DNA of 64,000 bases from Thermoanaerobaculia bacterium (GTDB lineage Bacteria > Acidobacteriota > Thermoanaerobaculia > Gp7-AA8). Both the position numbers and the translations under genes were made by a program. Under the pieces are notes generated by a model. It did no database searches and was not told the origin of the DNA. It saw only the letters and a list, made by a program, of their open reading frames with translations. Shown here piece by piece: positions 42,662 to 51,931 of the stretch (positions are counted from its first letter, which is position 1; each line of letters starts with the position of its first letter). The DNA is taken from the NCBI GenBank assembly GCA_017883205.1, contig JADGNZ010000004.1, forward strand, positions 124,001 through 188,000. Reading direction: 5' to 3'.

Positions 42662-43711
42662 ATGCGTAACCCAACGGTTTGTGCCGGCTATCCCAGGGCC
42701 CTTCTCGATTTCGCGGTCTCACGAGGCGCGGACCGGCAGACGCTGATCGCCAGGTCCCACATTCATCCCGACGAGCTCCGGAACCAGGACAACCGCATTC
42801 CTCTGGCGAATTACCTTGCCTTGCTCAAGGCAGGAATCGAGTTGTGCGACGAACCGGCTCTCTCTCTGCTGTTCGGCGAGGCGGTGAGTATGCCGGACAT
42901 TTCGCTCCTGGGGACGATGTGGCAGTTGGCGGGAGGGAGTGCGGAGGATGGGCGGAGGCAGATGAACCGCTACTTACCTCTCGCGCTCGATGACGGTGAC
43001 GGGGACACGTCGGATCGCGCTCTCATTGTCCGCGAGGGTACTAACGTATGGTTTGAGTTCACAAGCTCGATCTACATCGAACACCCACTTCTGACGGAAT
43101 CCGGCCTCGCTCGCGGCGTTTGCGGTGTTCGGGCGATGGTGGCGTCCATGCCGGACTTCGCGCACCTGCGTTTTCCCAAAGCAGTTCACTTCACGCACAA
43201 AGAGCCAGGCTATCGCAGCGAATACGACCGGATTTTCGGCGTCCCGCTGTTCTTCGGGAGCCACATGAATGCGCTCCTTGTGGACGAAGCACTCCTCGAC
43301 ATCAAGCTGCCGCGCCCAAACCCTTATCTCCTGGAAGTGCTGACAGCTCACGCCGAGGGTTTGCTCGAGAAGCTCGATCGCTCGACATCCACCAGGAGAC
43401 GCGTCGAGGGTCTGCTGATTCCTGTTCTGCACACCGGCAAGGCAAACATCGACATGATCGCCGGAAAACTCGCGCTCAGCCGTCAGACGCTGTTTCGCAA
43501 GCTGAAAGCTGAGGGCGTGACCTTCGAGAAAGTGCTGGATGACTTGCGCCACAAGCTGGCCATCCACTACCTGAGCGACAAAAAGGCTTCGGTACACGAA
43601 ACCGCCTATCTGGTTGGCTTCTCCGAACCGGCCGCGTTCTCGCGCGCCTTCAAGCGATGGACGGGATCGAGCCCGCGCACGATGCGCGGCGCAAAGGTTG
43701 GGAATGGGTGA
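42662..43711 (+). CDS. AraC-family regulator, paralogue of 39715-40761
   Basis: 349 residues, same domain order as the regulator at 39715: sensor domain with LLDFAVSRGADRQTLIARSH and DNA-binding domain with KLALSRQTLFRKLKAEGVTF and LVGFSEPAAFSRAFKRWTG. The two proteins are alike throughout (about three quarters identical by eye) and the nucleotide match extends upstream of the ATG. The sensor domains differ most in the middle, so ligand specificity may have diverged. Its original divergent partner is the truncated frame at 42464. Confidence 0.93.
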   Translation: MRNPTVCAGYPRALLDFAVSRGADRQTLIARSHIHPDELRNQDNRIPLANYLALLKAGIELCDEPALSLLFGEAVSMPDISLLGTMWQLAGGSAEDGRRQMNRYLPLALDDGDGDTSDRALIVREGTNVWFEFTSSIYIEHPLLTESGLARGVCGVRAMVASMPDFAHLRFPKAVHFTHKEPGYRSEYDRIFGVPLFFGSHMNALLVDEALLDIKLPRPNPYLLEVLTAHAEGLLEKLDRSTSTRRRVEGLLIPVLHTGKANIDMIAGKLALSRQTLFRKLKAEGVTFEKVLDDLRHKLAIHYLSDKKASVHETAYLVGFSEPAAFSRAFKRWTGSSPRTMRGAKVGNG

Positions 43712-43743
43712 GGTCGCGGGAAGGGAAACGTCTTTCCCTTCGC

Positions 43744-44988
43744 TCACCAGTAGTGCCGGACAAGCGTCAGCAGCGCAACGCAGTTGCAGGCGATCGCCGC
43801 GGCAACGATTGCCCACTGGCTGATGCGCCATCGAAAGCGTGGGAGCGAAATCGAAGCGAGGAACAGCGGCAGGATTTCGAGGAAGTAGCGGCCCTGCACG
43901 CCTTCGATTGCGTCACCGCAGACGATCGACCAGATCAGGTACTGCGACAGAAGGATGCCGAAGAATGTCACTGTGGTGATGGTCACCGCCGCCATCCGCA
44001 CGCGGCTTCGTAGCGCCGCGCCGGCCGTGAGTGCGACGGCGATCAGCAGGATGATTTCCACGGCCACCACGAACGGCGACAGCTTGATCTCGTTCGCACG
44101 GAAGCGTCCGATCATTTCTTCGACATAGAAACGGCCATTGGTCACGACGTCGTGCATCGCCATCCTGGCGAACTGAAATGGACCGGCAGCGATACACCGG
44201 ATTTGGGCCGCCGCATCGACCGGCAATCCGGCACGCGGGTTATAGGCACCCCGACTGGCCGTCACAAGTGATAGCAGAGTCCCGGCCGCGGTGGCGGCGA
44301 TGACGGCGATCCGGTTGCGCCAGCGGAGCGGGGCGGCAACTGCCAGCAGCGCGATCAGGAAGTATGCCGGTTTGCAGAGGGCCAGCGCGAAGCCGGCCAG
44401 CGCCACCACCCACACGCGCCGAGGCGGTACCAGAAGCAGTGCCGTGAAGAGCAACGCCAGGGCGATCGTCGCTGCGTCGGCGGACAACGATGCCAGCTCG
44501 TAAAGCGACATCGGCAGCAAAGCGGCGGCAGCGAAGATGCCGCCGTAGTCCGGCGCTGCACGGATCGCCAGCGCGATCAGGATCACCGCGACGAGGAGAT
44601 TAGCCACACGCCCGCCGTAAAAAACGATCATCGGCCGTAGAGGCAATGCCGCTACAAGCGACTGCGCTGCGTATGGCAGCGGTGTGTACCAGGCCGCGAA
44701 ACGCACGATCGCGCCAGGCGTCCGATCGTAGGGCAGCGCGGCAGCGATTCGCAACTTTTGCGCAAGCGTTTCGCGCGGTTCGGCGCGCGACAGAACCCAG
44801 ACGAAATTCTGTGTCGACTTGACAACAGGAGAGCTGTCAAACCCACCCCTGGGAAGAAGTTGACCGCGGCTGACCGCCAGCGTTCGCCAGAAGTGATTCT
44901 GCTCGTCCGGCACCTCGAACGGGGGAGTCACGAGAACGAACGCCAGTCCGAGGAGAAGCGCGACAGTGATGAAGAGACGCGGACTCAT
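43744..44988 (-). CDS. DUF2142 polytopic membrane protein
   Basis: 414 residues, about ten helices. The start (LAFVLVTPPFEVPDEQNHFW) carries the DEQNH motif typical of DUF2142, whose members have a GT-C glycosyltransferase-like fold and often sit in polysaccharide loci. SLYELASLSADAATIALALL and ALCKPAYFLIALL are further family features. It may transfer sugars from lipid-linked donors on the outer face of the membrane, but no other glycan gene is adjacent. Convergent with the AraC gene. Confidence 0.88.
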   Translation of the reverse strand: MSPRLFITVALLLGLAFVLVTPPFEVPDEQNHFWRTLAVSRGQLLPRGGFDSSPVVKSTQNFVWVLSRAEPRETLAQKLRIAAALPYDRTPGAIVRFAAWYTPLPYAAQSLVAALPLRPMIVFYGGRVANLLVAVILIALAIRAAPDYGGIFAAAALLPMSLYELASLSADAATIALALLFTALLLVPPRRVWVVALAGFALALCKPAYFLIALLAVAAPLRWRNRIAVIAATAAGTLLSLVTASRGAYNPRAGLPVDAAAQIRCIAAGPFQFARMAMHDVVTNGRFYVEEMIGRFRANEIKLSPFVVAVEIILLIAVALTAGAALRSRVRMAAVTITTVTFFGILLSQYLIWSIVCGDAIEGVQGRYFLEILPLFLASISLPRFRWRISQWAIVAAAIACNCVALLTLVRHYW

Positions 44989-45082
44989 GATGGGGCGACG
45001 GAGATCAGAAGACTGTGTCCCTGAATACGCATGACGGGCCCGATCCGTTAGAATCTTCTGAGAGAGTCAAGCGAGCTATTCG

Positions 45083-46771
45083 ATGACGTGCCGGAGCCCA
45101 GTTGCAGGGATTCGAGTAATCGGCGCATGCGCCTCGGTTCTGATCGGGCTGGCGTTTCCCTGCTTCTGCGCAGCGCAGGTACCGGGCCCCTATCAGGATC
45201 TTTACGGCCAGCTCAATGGTGATGTCACCGATTTCCAGGGAACGATCACCGGCCAGTGGAACGGTTCGAAACACCCGGTCAAGTTTGCGGGTCAATTGAC
45301 TGGTGCCAACTGCAATAACGGACCAGGCCTGCTGCAGCCCGCCAGCTTCACCCTCATCGAGAACGAGATTCTTCTCCTGAAGGCGATCGGTGTGAAAGCC
45401 ATCTCGGTGGAAGTGTCCTTCCCGATGCTGGACGCCGATTTCTTCAACTCCATCGGTCAGCCTGGCTACCAATCGCAATTCGGGACCTTCTATGCGAACG
45501 TCGCAGCGGCGATCCGCGCCCAGGGGCTGCAGGTTATCGTCGAGAGCCAATCGATGATCCCCACAGGCCTTCAATCGTCATGGGGCAGCGGCTTGCAGAA
45601 TTACTACGCAAGCCTGACCACCTTCCAGGCCTATGAGAACGCCCGAGCGCAGACGGCCAGCGTCGTCGCCCAAACGATGCGCCCCGATTACTTCGTGCTC
45701 CAGGAGGAGCCGGACACCGAGGCGGCTCAGTCGGGGCAGGCGTCTGCCGGGACGGTGGGCGGTTCGACAACGATGTTGAATGCCAGCCTGACAGCGGCCA
45801 GACAGGCCAACATCGCCGGAATGAAGATCGGCGCGGGGCTCGGCTCGTGGTTGCAGCAGTATCAGTTGTTCGCGAACAGCTTCACGCTCCAGCACTGCGG
45901 TCAAACCGTCAGCGGACAGATCCAGACTTGCATTTCCCAGCCGCTCGATTTCCTGGATCTGCATCTCTTCCCCATTACCGAGAACACTGTGGACTGCACG
46001 CCTCCACCTGCCCCGAAGCCTTGCGCCGCCCCGAACTTCTGGCAAAACGCCATGACCATCCTCAGCACGGCCAACGCGGCGAGCGTACCGATGGCCATCT
46101 CCCAGACGTGGCTTCGCAAGGTTCGTGACAACGAATGGGTTCAGATCAATGGCGACATTCAAGAGGCCCGCGAGGCATACAGCTTCTGGGCGCCGCTTGA
46201 TCTGGCGTTTCTACAAGATGTGTATGACCTCGCAAACTACGGCCAGATGTTGTTCGTCGTCCCCTTCAATACGCAGAACTTCTCCGCCTATATCGACTGG
46301 ACCGGCGGCAACTCTGCGTGCAGCGTTAGCGGCACGCCGGCGTGTACGGCGCTGCAAGGTGAAGGCGGCGGCAATACGCCGTCCCAGGTGTTTGCTGCTG
46401 TTCAGTCGGCCGGGACCACCAACGTTGCTGCCGCGCGTTACAGCAGTGTGGGGATCGGATATCACAACATGATCGTGTCCGATGCGATGGCGCCCAGGAA
46501 CCCTACCAACGTGTTTGTGCAACGGCCAACGCCAACCACTGCAACTCTGAGCTGGTCACCGTCGACAGACGATGTGGGCGTCGCGGGATACCACATCCTC
46601 CGCAACGGGACCCCGCTTCGCGACGTTTTTCAATCACCGCTGCAGGACACGGGCCTTTCGCCGGCCACCAGCTACACATACCAGGTACAGGCCTTCGACC
46701 TTGCCGGGAATGTCTCGGCCGCGGTGTCCTCGTCCACGCAAAGCGGACGGCGAAGAGCTGTCGCGCACTAA
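45083..46771 (+). CDS. Secreted TIM-barrel glycosidase-like protein with FN3 domain
   Basis: 562 residues with a signal peptide ending at about FCAAQ. A glycosidase-like barrel (about 60-450) includes IRAQGLQVIVESQSM, the strand DYFVLQEEPDTEA with a candidate acid/base Glu pair and LDFLDLHLFPITE. A fibronectin type III domain covers about 470-555 (PTNVFVQRPTPTTATLSWSP, GVAGYHILRNG). It ends GRRRAVAH, a basic tail also seen on the GH44 protein at 48780. The nearest glycoside hydrolase family is not recognised. ATG at 45083 is accepted; the upstream 94 bases contain the promoter region divergent from DUF2142. Confidence 0.75.
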   Translation: MTCRSPVAGIRVIGACASVLIGLAFPCFCAAQVPGPYQDLYGQLNGDVTDFQGTITGQWNGSKHPVKFAGQLTGANCNNGPGLLQPASFTLIENEILLLKAIGVKAISVEVSFPMLDADFFNSIGQPGYQSQFGTFYANVAAAIRAQGLQVIVESQSMIPTGLQSSWGSGLQNYYASLTTFQAYENARAQTASVVAQTMRPDYFVLQEEPDTEAAQSGQASAGTVGGSTTMLNASLTAARQANIAGMKIGAGLGSWLQQYQLFANSFTLQHCGQTVSGQIQTCISQPLDFLDLHLFPITENTVDCTPPPAPKPCAAPNFWQNAMTILSTANAASVPMAISQTWLRKVRDNEWVQINGDIQEAREAYSFWAPLDLAFLQDVYDLANYGQMLFVVPFNTQNFSAYIDWTGGNSACSVSGTPACTALQGEGGGNTPSQVFAAVQSAGTTNVAAARYSSVGIGYHNMIVSDAMAPRNPTNVFVQRPTPTTATLSWSPSTDDVGVAGYHILRNGTPLRDVFQSPLQDTGLSPATSYTYQVQAFDLAGNVSAAVSSSTQSGRRRAVAH

Positions 46772-46904
46772 GTCCTCTGCCGACCTCAGAAGTCCTCTAT
46801 GTACCAAAGGGAGTGCCGCCGATCCGGAAGGCAAAAACCGAGGCTCGATGAGAAATACCGGGACGCGCAATCTCGCGTCTTCAAGCTCGGCGCGAGCGAC
46901 GCAG

Positions 46905-48308
46905 CTAGCGCGCGCCAGCCATCTCCTCGACGCTCTTCCCATCGATCAGCATTGTTGACGCGTCGGTTCCTGTGATCCATTGTTCGAACCAGTGTCCCAC
47001 GTCGCGGCCTGACGATTTCTCGATGGCATGGCGGAAGTCATCGAAGCCGGCCGGTTTGTCGCTGTACGCAGCGAGGAAATCGGAGATCGCGCGGCGGAAT
47101 GGTTCCTCTCCGAGCAACTGATGCAGGACGTAAAGCGACCAGGCGCCTTTGGTGTACGAGAAGACTCCGATTTCTTCCTTGGCATAGCCGGCGATTGGAA
47201 CCGTGCGGCCCCGCGCATCGCGCGCCACCCGATCGAGGTAGGTCTGCCGGTAACTCTCCATCAGCGCGCGAAACGCTTCAGGCCCCTCGAACTTCCGGAC
47301 CGCCAGCGCTTCGAAGTACGAGGCGAAGGCTTCGTCGAAGTAGCGAGCGCGCTGCACGCCCTCGCTCGCCCTGGCGTTCCAGATGTGGCCAACCTCGTGA
47401 TACAGCTCCGATGCCCGGCTGCGATCCTTGAAGGCTGCTGCGCTCTGGAAAATGTGACCGGGCGCGCCGTAAGAGCCCCATCCGTCCGGGATTTCGACGA
47501 GCGTCAGGCTGCCGGCGCGGCGCATCTCACCGAAATACGATCGATAGAAATCGAGAGCACGCCGCATGTCAGCCATGACCTGCGTACCGGCTTCCGCATC
47601 GGCTTCGAGGACATCGACACGCAAATTACGCTCCGGATCGTCGAGAACGCGGAACTTCGCGACGGCTACGCTGATCTGCGCGCTTTCTGCGTCGCCGATG
47701 CAGCGGAACGTTGAGGTCCCTTCCCGCGTCTGCGCCTCTCCGGCGTCCTTTCCGCTGCAGACAGCGGTGAAGCCGGCCGGCACCTTCGTTTCGATCTCGA
47801 AGTCGAATTTGTTCTTGAACGACTGCCGCCAGCCCGCAATCGAGGGGGCTGCCACGATCGGATACGCCATCGTCTCCGCGCGAATCAACGAGTATTGCTC
47901 GCTGATCGTGTCCCGGACGTACTGCATGACTTCGGGGTAGCCGAAGAGCGGCCCTGCGTAGGTCAAATGAACGCTCGCTGTCTGGCCAGGAGGAAGCGGC
48001 TTTGCAAGCATCACCTCCACAGCGTTCACCTGCCACGTTGGTTCATCAGGAAACTTGACGACCTTCTGCGTGAAACGCAGCGGGTGGCCCGCCCCGTCCG
48101 ACGCGGCGCTGACATCCATCAGCCGGTAGAGCAGCACGGGGACGAGCGTGATCGCTTGCGTCTCGGTATTCCGCACTCCGAGATCAGCTTCCGCAGAGAG
48201 TGAATGACTCTTCGGATCGATGGCGAAGTGGAGCTTGTAGTGCTCCACGGCGGGCGCCGTACTCTGCATGGTCAACGAGAAGAGAAGGGCTGCTGTCAGA
48301 TGGAGCAC
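46905..48308 (-). CDS. M1-like (gluzincin) secreted metallopeptidase
   Basis: 467 residues with a hydrophobic signal. The beta-rich N-terminal half resembles the M1 N-domain. The zinc site HEVGHIW is followed by FDEAFASYFE; 17 residues separate the second His from the Glu, one fewer than the usual 18. The GAMEN exopeptidase motif is replaced by a GSYGAPGH segment, so aminopeptidase specificity is doubtful. Later features KGAWSLYVLHQLLGEEPFRR and WFEQWITGTDAS fit the helical domain. Probably a periplasmic or extracellular peptidase. Confidence 0.85.
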   Translation of the reverse strand: MLHLTAALLFSLTMQSTAPAVEHYKLHFAIDPKSHSLSAEADLGVRNTETQAITLVPVLLYRLMDVSAASDGAGHPLRFTQKVVKFPDEPTWQVNAVEVMLAKPLPPGQTASVHLTYAGPLFGYPEVMQYVRDTISEQYSLIRAETMAYPIVAAPSIAGWRQSFKNKFDFEIETKVPAGFTAVCSGKDAGEAQTREGTSTFRCIGDAESAQISVAVAKFRVLDDPERNLRVDVLEADAEAGTQVMADMRRALDFYRSYFGEMRRAGSLTLVEIPDGWGSYGAPGHIFQSAAAFKDRSRASELYHEVGHIWNARASEGVQRARYFDEAFASYFEALAVRKFEGPEAFRALMESYRQTYLDRVARDARGRTVPIAGYAKEEIGVFSYTKGAWSLYVLHQLLGEEPFRRAISDFLAAYSDKPAGFDDFRHAIEKSSGRDVGHWFEQWITGTDASTMLIDGKSVEEMAGAR

Positions 48309-48436
48309 GACTTACGAATATGTTCGTACTCGCCGGTGGTCGGTGACGATGCGCACCGGTCGAAGTTCGTACTTGTCAACGGAGTATTCCAGTCTGGCTT
48401 GCCAATTGCTCTCCGGCTAGTCAAAGGAGTAACGAA

Positions 48437-48727
48437 ATGAAGAAGCTGCTTGCATCCATCATCATGTCCGCGGCATTGGTCGCGTCCCTCGGCTGCTCGA
48501 ACTGGAACAGGATGACTCCGAAGTCGCTCGACAATTCGACGACGGCGTCAGAGGTCAAGAAGAATCTGCTGGCCGATCACCTGACCGGTGTCGATGTCGA
48601 TGTCAACGAAGGCGTCGTGACGCTGGCCGGCCACTTGCCCACCGCTGCGGATCGCCAGAAAGCCTACGACGACGCAGCGAAAGTCACCGGCGTCAAGAAG
48701 GTCGTCAACCACATCGACGTGCCGTAA
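48437..48727 (+). CDS. BON-domain lipoprotein
   Basis: 96 residues. Signal with a likely lipobox (LVASLGCS, Cys 20), then one BON domain (TTASEVKKNLLADHLTGVDV, GVVTLAGHLPTAADRQKAYD, GVKKVVNHIDV). BON domains bind phospholipid or envelope surfaces and are often osmotically or stress induced. ATG follows AAAGGAG with good spacing. Convergent with the GH44 gene; a short spacer with a weak GGAGGCGGAC...GTCCGCCTCC hairpin (48756-48779) separates the two. Confidence 0.9.
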   Translation: MKKLLASIIMSAALVASLGCSNWNRMTPKSLDNSTTASEVKKNLLADHLTGVDVDVNEGVVTLAGHLPTAADRQKAYDDAAKVTGVKKVVNHIDVP

Positions 48728-48779
48728 CGTCTTTCGTCATCGTCTCTGAACGAAGGAGGCGGACCCTCGTCCGCCTCCA

Positions 48780-50426
48780 TCAGCGATTCGCCGCCCGGCG
48801 ACGTGCTGCGCCAGCAGGCGGGAACACCACCAGGGTGATGCTCTGCGACGGCACGGTGATGACCGCGCTCGAGCCGGCCGGCGAGACATCGCCGAGCCGC
48901 GTGATCGCATTCAGCGACGTCAGTTGCCAGACCTGCGCGGGAGCGGTCAGCGTGCGGTTCCGGACATTGATAGTCACCGCTCGATCGCCGCTCAGAGCTT
49001 TGCTGACGAGCATGACCGTGAGCGCGCCGTCGCTCGTGCGAGTCGCAGCGAACGCAGAGAGGGTATCGGGATCGGGTGCGGCCGCGCGCACGCTCACGTC
49101 CCCGAACGACGACTTCCGGCCGTCGTAGTTGCGGTACATCCGGATGGCGTTGTAGGCGAGCGTACCGCTGTCCGGTGTCGTCCATCGATTGGCGACGTCG
49201 ATCCCCTCCCGTCCGAAAATGCCAAGGATGTCGGCTTGGGCTGTGGCGCCGTTGATGTGCTTCTCCGCGCCCCAGTTGTATTCGGTGATGCCCGTCATCG
49301 TGCCGGGGTAGTACGCGTTGACCCAACCGTGCAGCCGCGGAATCAGGGCCACGTTATCGTCGATCCACGACTCATCCTTATAGTTCGGGTCCCACAGCGC
49401 GCGCGTTGATCGGTTGCGTCGAAGCTGCATCTGCGCCGAGGTGTCGTCGCTGAGCTCACCGCCTTGCGGGTAGTAGTGGACGGTGAGGACGTCGAGCAGG
49501 CGCGCGCCGCCGGCATCCTGACGCGCTTTCAACTGCTGGAGCAGGTACGGAATGTAGTCGCGGCCGCCGTGCGACTCACGATCAGGAAAGCTCGACCAAT
49601 CATGTGCCGCTCCCCACTGCTGATCGTACCCACTGAAGAAATACCCGCTCCATCCCCACTCTTCGGGACCGAGAACGAGAGCGCCGGCGTCGGCCGTCTT
49701 GATCGCGCCCGAATACGCGATCATGTTCGCCAGCACTTCGTCCATCCGCGCGCCCTCGGGGTGAACGTCGCGATGCGTGGCAAACCAGATCGACGGCTCG
49801 TTGTCGAGGAGGTAGTAGCGCACGCCTCCGCCATTCGCCATTCCCCAGGTGCCGACCATGTGGCGCACCCACGCGGCCTGGAACTGCGCGTCCACCGGGA
49901 TGTTCGCCTCGTGCGGATCATTACCGGCGATCAGCGAGCCGTCGCTGCGGACTCCGTTGCCTGCGTCGGGCATGTACGAGTCGCTGCTCTGCTGCAACCC
50001 ATACCTGGCAACCGAGAAACTGGCCAGCTTCCCGCGATTCGGACCCAGCTTCGCCACCCACCCGATCATCGGAATCGTGATCATCGCCTCCGCACTCGCA
50101 GACTTCGCATCAGCGACGAAGCGGTCAGCACTCCCACCAGCGATTCCCGCATCCTCGCCAATGCTCTCAAAGAACCAGTCCTGTGCGCGATTGCTGGCGT
50201 CGTCCTGCCAGTTGTAGCGCGTGGTGGAGTTCCCGCCGGATCGATTGGTCGGGACATTCAGATCAGAAAGCTGCGCAGCAGTCGCAAACGCCACTCCGTA
50301 AATGCGCGAATCAATCGGGTGACGGTCAGCGGCGGCATCGACAACAACGGTCACCGCCGTCTGCGCGAAAGCGGAAACGGTCAGCAGCAGAGTGGCCAGG
50401 CAGAGACGGACGCCCATCGAAGACAA
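48780..50426 (-). CDS. Secreted glycoside hydrolase family 44 protein
   Basis: 548 residues with a signal peptide (SSMGVRLCLATLLLTVSAFA). GH44 features: DSRIYGVAFA and NRSGGNSTTRYNWQDDASNR, acid/base Glu210 in YYLLDNEPSIW and nucleophile Glu382 in GITEYNWGAEKH, then a C-terminal beta-sandwich. GH44 enzymes are endoglucanases/xyloglucanases acting on beta-1,4-glucans outside the cell. The protein ends ARRRAANR, similar to the tail at 45083-46771. A palindromic Crp/Fnr-like site lies 27 bases upstream of the ATG. Confidence 0.92.
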   Translation of the reverse strand: MSSMGVRLCLATLLLTVSAFAQTAVTVVVDAAADRHPIDSRIYGVAFATAAQLSDLNVPTNRSGGNSTTRYNWQDDASNRAQDWFFESIGEDAGIAGGSADRFVADAKSASAEAMITIPMIGWVAKLGPNRGKLASFSVARYGLQQSSDSYMPDAGNGVRSDGSLIAGNDPHEANIPVDAQFQAAWVRHMVGTWGMANGGGVRYYLLDNEPSIWFATHRDVHPEGARMDEVLANMIAYSGAIKTADAGALVLGPEEWGWSGYFFSGYDQQWGAAHDWSSFPDRESHGGRDYIPYLLQQLKARQDAGGARLLDVLTVHYYPQGGELSDDTSAQMQLRRNRSTRALWDPNYKDESWIDDNVALIPRLHGWVNAYYPGTMTGITEYNWGAEKHINGATAQADILGIFGREGIDVANRWTTPDSGTLAYNAIRMYRNYDGRKSSFGDVSVRAAAPDPDTLSAFAATRTSDGALTVMLVSKALSGDRAVTINVRNRTLTAPAQVWQLTSLNAITRLGDVSPAGSSAVITVPSQSITLVVFPPAGAARRRAANR

Positions 50427-50451
50427 CGTAGACCGGACCGGCCAACCAAGG

Positions 50452-50467
50452 CGTGACGAGGCTCACG
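50452..50467 (-). promoter_or_regulatory. Crp/Fnr-like operator upstream of GH44
   Basis: CGTGA-CGAGGC-TCACG, with perfect five-base arms around six bases, 26-41 bases before the GH44 ATG. The position suggests repression or close control of glucanase expression by a Crp/Fnr protein. Confidence 0.55.
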
Positions 50468-50469
50468 GG

Positions 50470-50921
50470 GTGGGTGTACTGCGGAGTGGCGCAAGGCAAA
50501 TGCGGTACGACTTGAGACGCGCAAGGCCATCGACGCCACGCACATGGTCCACTTCGGCATGAGGTGGGGGCGCCCATGGGGGCGATCCTTCCCGCCGTAG
50601 AGTCGCGGATCAGGGCGAACGTGCGCTACGTCGCCGGGTTTGCACCTCGGGGAAGGTGCTCCCGAGGCAGATGGGATGCTGTGGGGTCGTGACGCGGTCG
50701 AGGCGCACGTTGCCGAAGGGTACGCGGTGGTGGTCGAGAAACGCCTCTTGGCTCATGTACTTGCGCGCCGAGCGTGACGCCGCACAAGGCGTTCCGCCGG
50801 GAGACGGCTTGGACGTGTGAGTCTGAACACGGCGAATGCGCTCCGCTTTCATCCAATCGCGGAAGGGTGTAGGCTACTAGCAGCTTCATTAAGTATCTCT
50901 GGCGGTTCGTACGGAGGAGTC
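50470..50921. other. Intergenic stretch, possible decayed coding sequence
   Basis: No convincing gene. Minus-strand frames contain short protein-like pieces, such as HAEVDHVRGVDGLARLKS near 50500-50560, vaguely like an HNH nuclease region, and FLDHHRVPFGNVRLDRVTTP near 50700. They are in different frames with no start signal. Possibly a decayed gene. Confidence 0.35.
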
Positions 50922-51167
50922 GTGCCTCCAAAGATTCAAGGACGTGTCTGGTCAATCGCTGATCTGCTTCAAGTGATGATCGCGACAACAGCTTGCCTGT
51001 GCCTACTCATTGTTGTTCTTGGCGTGATGATAGGTGTCATGCAGCAGAAGATTAGCGCGGCTCTTCTAGGCAATATCAACCATCTCGGAGTCGCAGGCGG
51101 TCTGGTGGGAATCGTATGGATTCTATACTTGATCCTTTCCCGAACGCTGGCAGTGAGCGGGCGTTGA
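50922..51167 (+). CDS. Small two-helix membrane protein
   Basis: 81 residues from GTG 50922, which is preceded by GGAGGAG. Two membrane helices (MIATTACLCLLIVVLGVMIG and LGVAGGLVGIVWILYLIL) with short basic or polar loops. Family not recognised. It lies 32 bases before a membrane-anchored TPR gene on the same strand, and the two probably form an operon. Base composition is visibly less GC-rich than in neighbouring genes, which hints at acquisition. Confidence 0.7.
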   Translation: MPPKIQGRVWSIADLLQVMIATTACLCLLIVVLGVMIGVMQQKISAALLGNINHLGVAGGLVGIVWILYLILSRTLAVSGR

Positions 51168-51199
51168 TACGGACCAGCGTTCGTTGAGCGGGGTGTCTG

Positions 51200-51865
51200 A
51201 TGGCGGAAACAAGCACCGGTAGGAATCAAAATATACGCCGCCTCATCGTAGTTCAGATCATCGTAGCCATTCTTGCAATTGCGGTTACATTTATCGCCGG
51301 GCATCAGATATCGACCCTCATGCAGGAAAGGGAAGATCTTTCGCGTCAAGTCGCGGAGCAGAAATCGAACATCAAGAATTTGAAGGCCGCGCGCGCAATA
51401 GCGGAGGCCGAACGTACGAAGGCCGAAGCTGAGCGCGCGGAGATGGCTCAACAGCTCACAAGATCTCGTTTTGCCGCGGACCATGCCCGAAGAGGTATCA
51501 ATCATTACCAGCGCGGCGAGTTTGCCGCTGCGATCGTTGAGTACAACAAGGCGATACGCATAACGCCGGATAACGCTGAGATCTATGACTGGTTGGCTTT
51601 CTCGGAATACAGAAACGGCAATTATACTGAGGCTCTCCACCACGAAGAAGCAGCTGTCCAGCTCGATCCGTCTTATGCTCGGGGCTATTATAATATGGCA
51701 ATCGTGCTCTGGCGAATTGGGAGAAAGGATGATGCAATGTCCGCGTTGCGCCGCATGTCTCAACTAAGCCCGAGGATGGTCGCAGAGGTTCGCGTCGACG
51801 AACAGTTTGCGCCGTTTTGGGCGATACCTGAGTTTCGACGCATTTTTGGGCCACCGCCGAATTGA
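51200..51865 (+). CDS. Membrane-anchored coiled-coil TPR protein
   Basis: 221 residues: an N-terminal helix (RLIVVQIIVAILAIAVTFIA), a Glu/Lys/Ala-rich coiled coil (about 40-95), then two or three TPR units (FAAAIVEYNKAIRITPDNAE, NYTEALHHEEAAVQLDPSYA). It ends in a short TPR-capping region. Probably a membrane scaffold working with the two-helix protein upstream. Lower GC content than surrounding genes. No enzymatic motif. Confidence 0.82.
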   Translation: MAETSTGRNQNIRRLIVVQIIVAILAIAVTFIAGHQISTLMQEREDLSRQVAEQKSNIKNLKAARAIAEAERTKAEAERAEMAQQLTRSRFAADHARRGINHYQRGEFAAAIVEYNKAIRITPDNAEIYDWLAFSEYRNGNYTEALHHEEAAVQLDPSYARGYYNMAIVLWRIGRKDDAMSALRRMSQLSPRMVAEVRVDEQFAPFWAIPEFRRIFGPPPN

Positions 51866-51931
51866 TGCGATTGGCAAACCGATCAGTTGCGACCGTTCAG
51901 CACGCCGCGTTAGTCGAGCCGATGAGGTCCT

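Noticed and set aside
50470-50921. HNH-nuclease-like or transposase-like gene on the minus strand
   Set aside because: Only short pieces in different frames; no full domain or start. Recorded as possible decayed sequence only.
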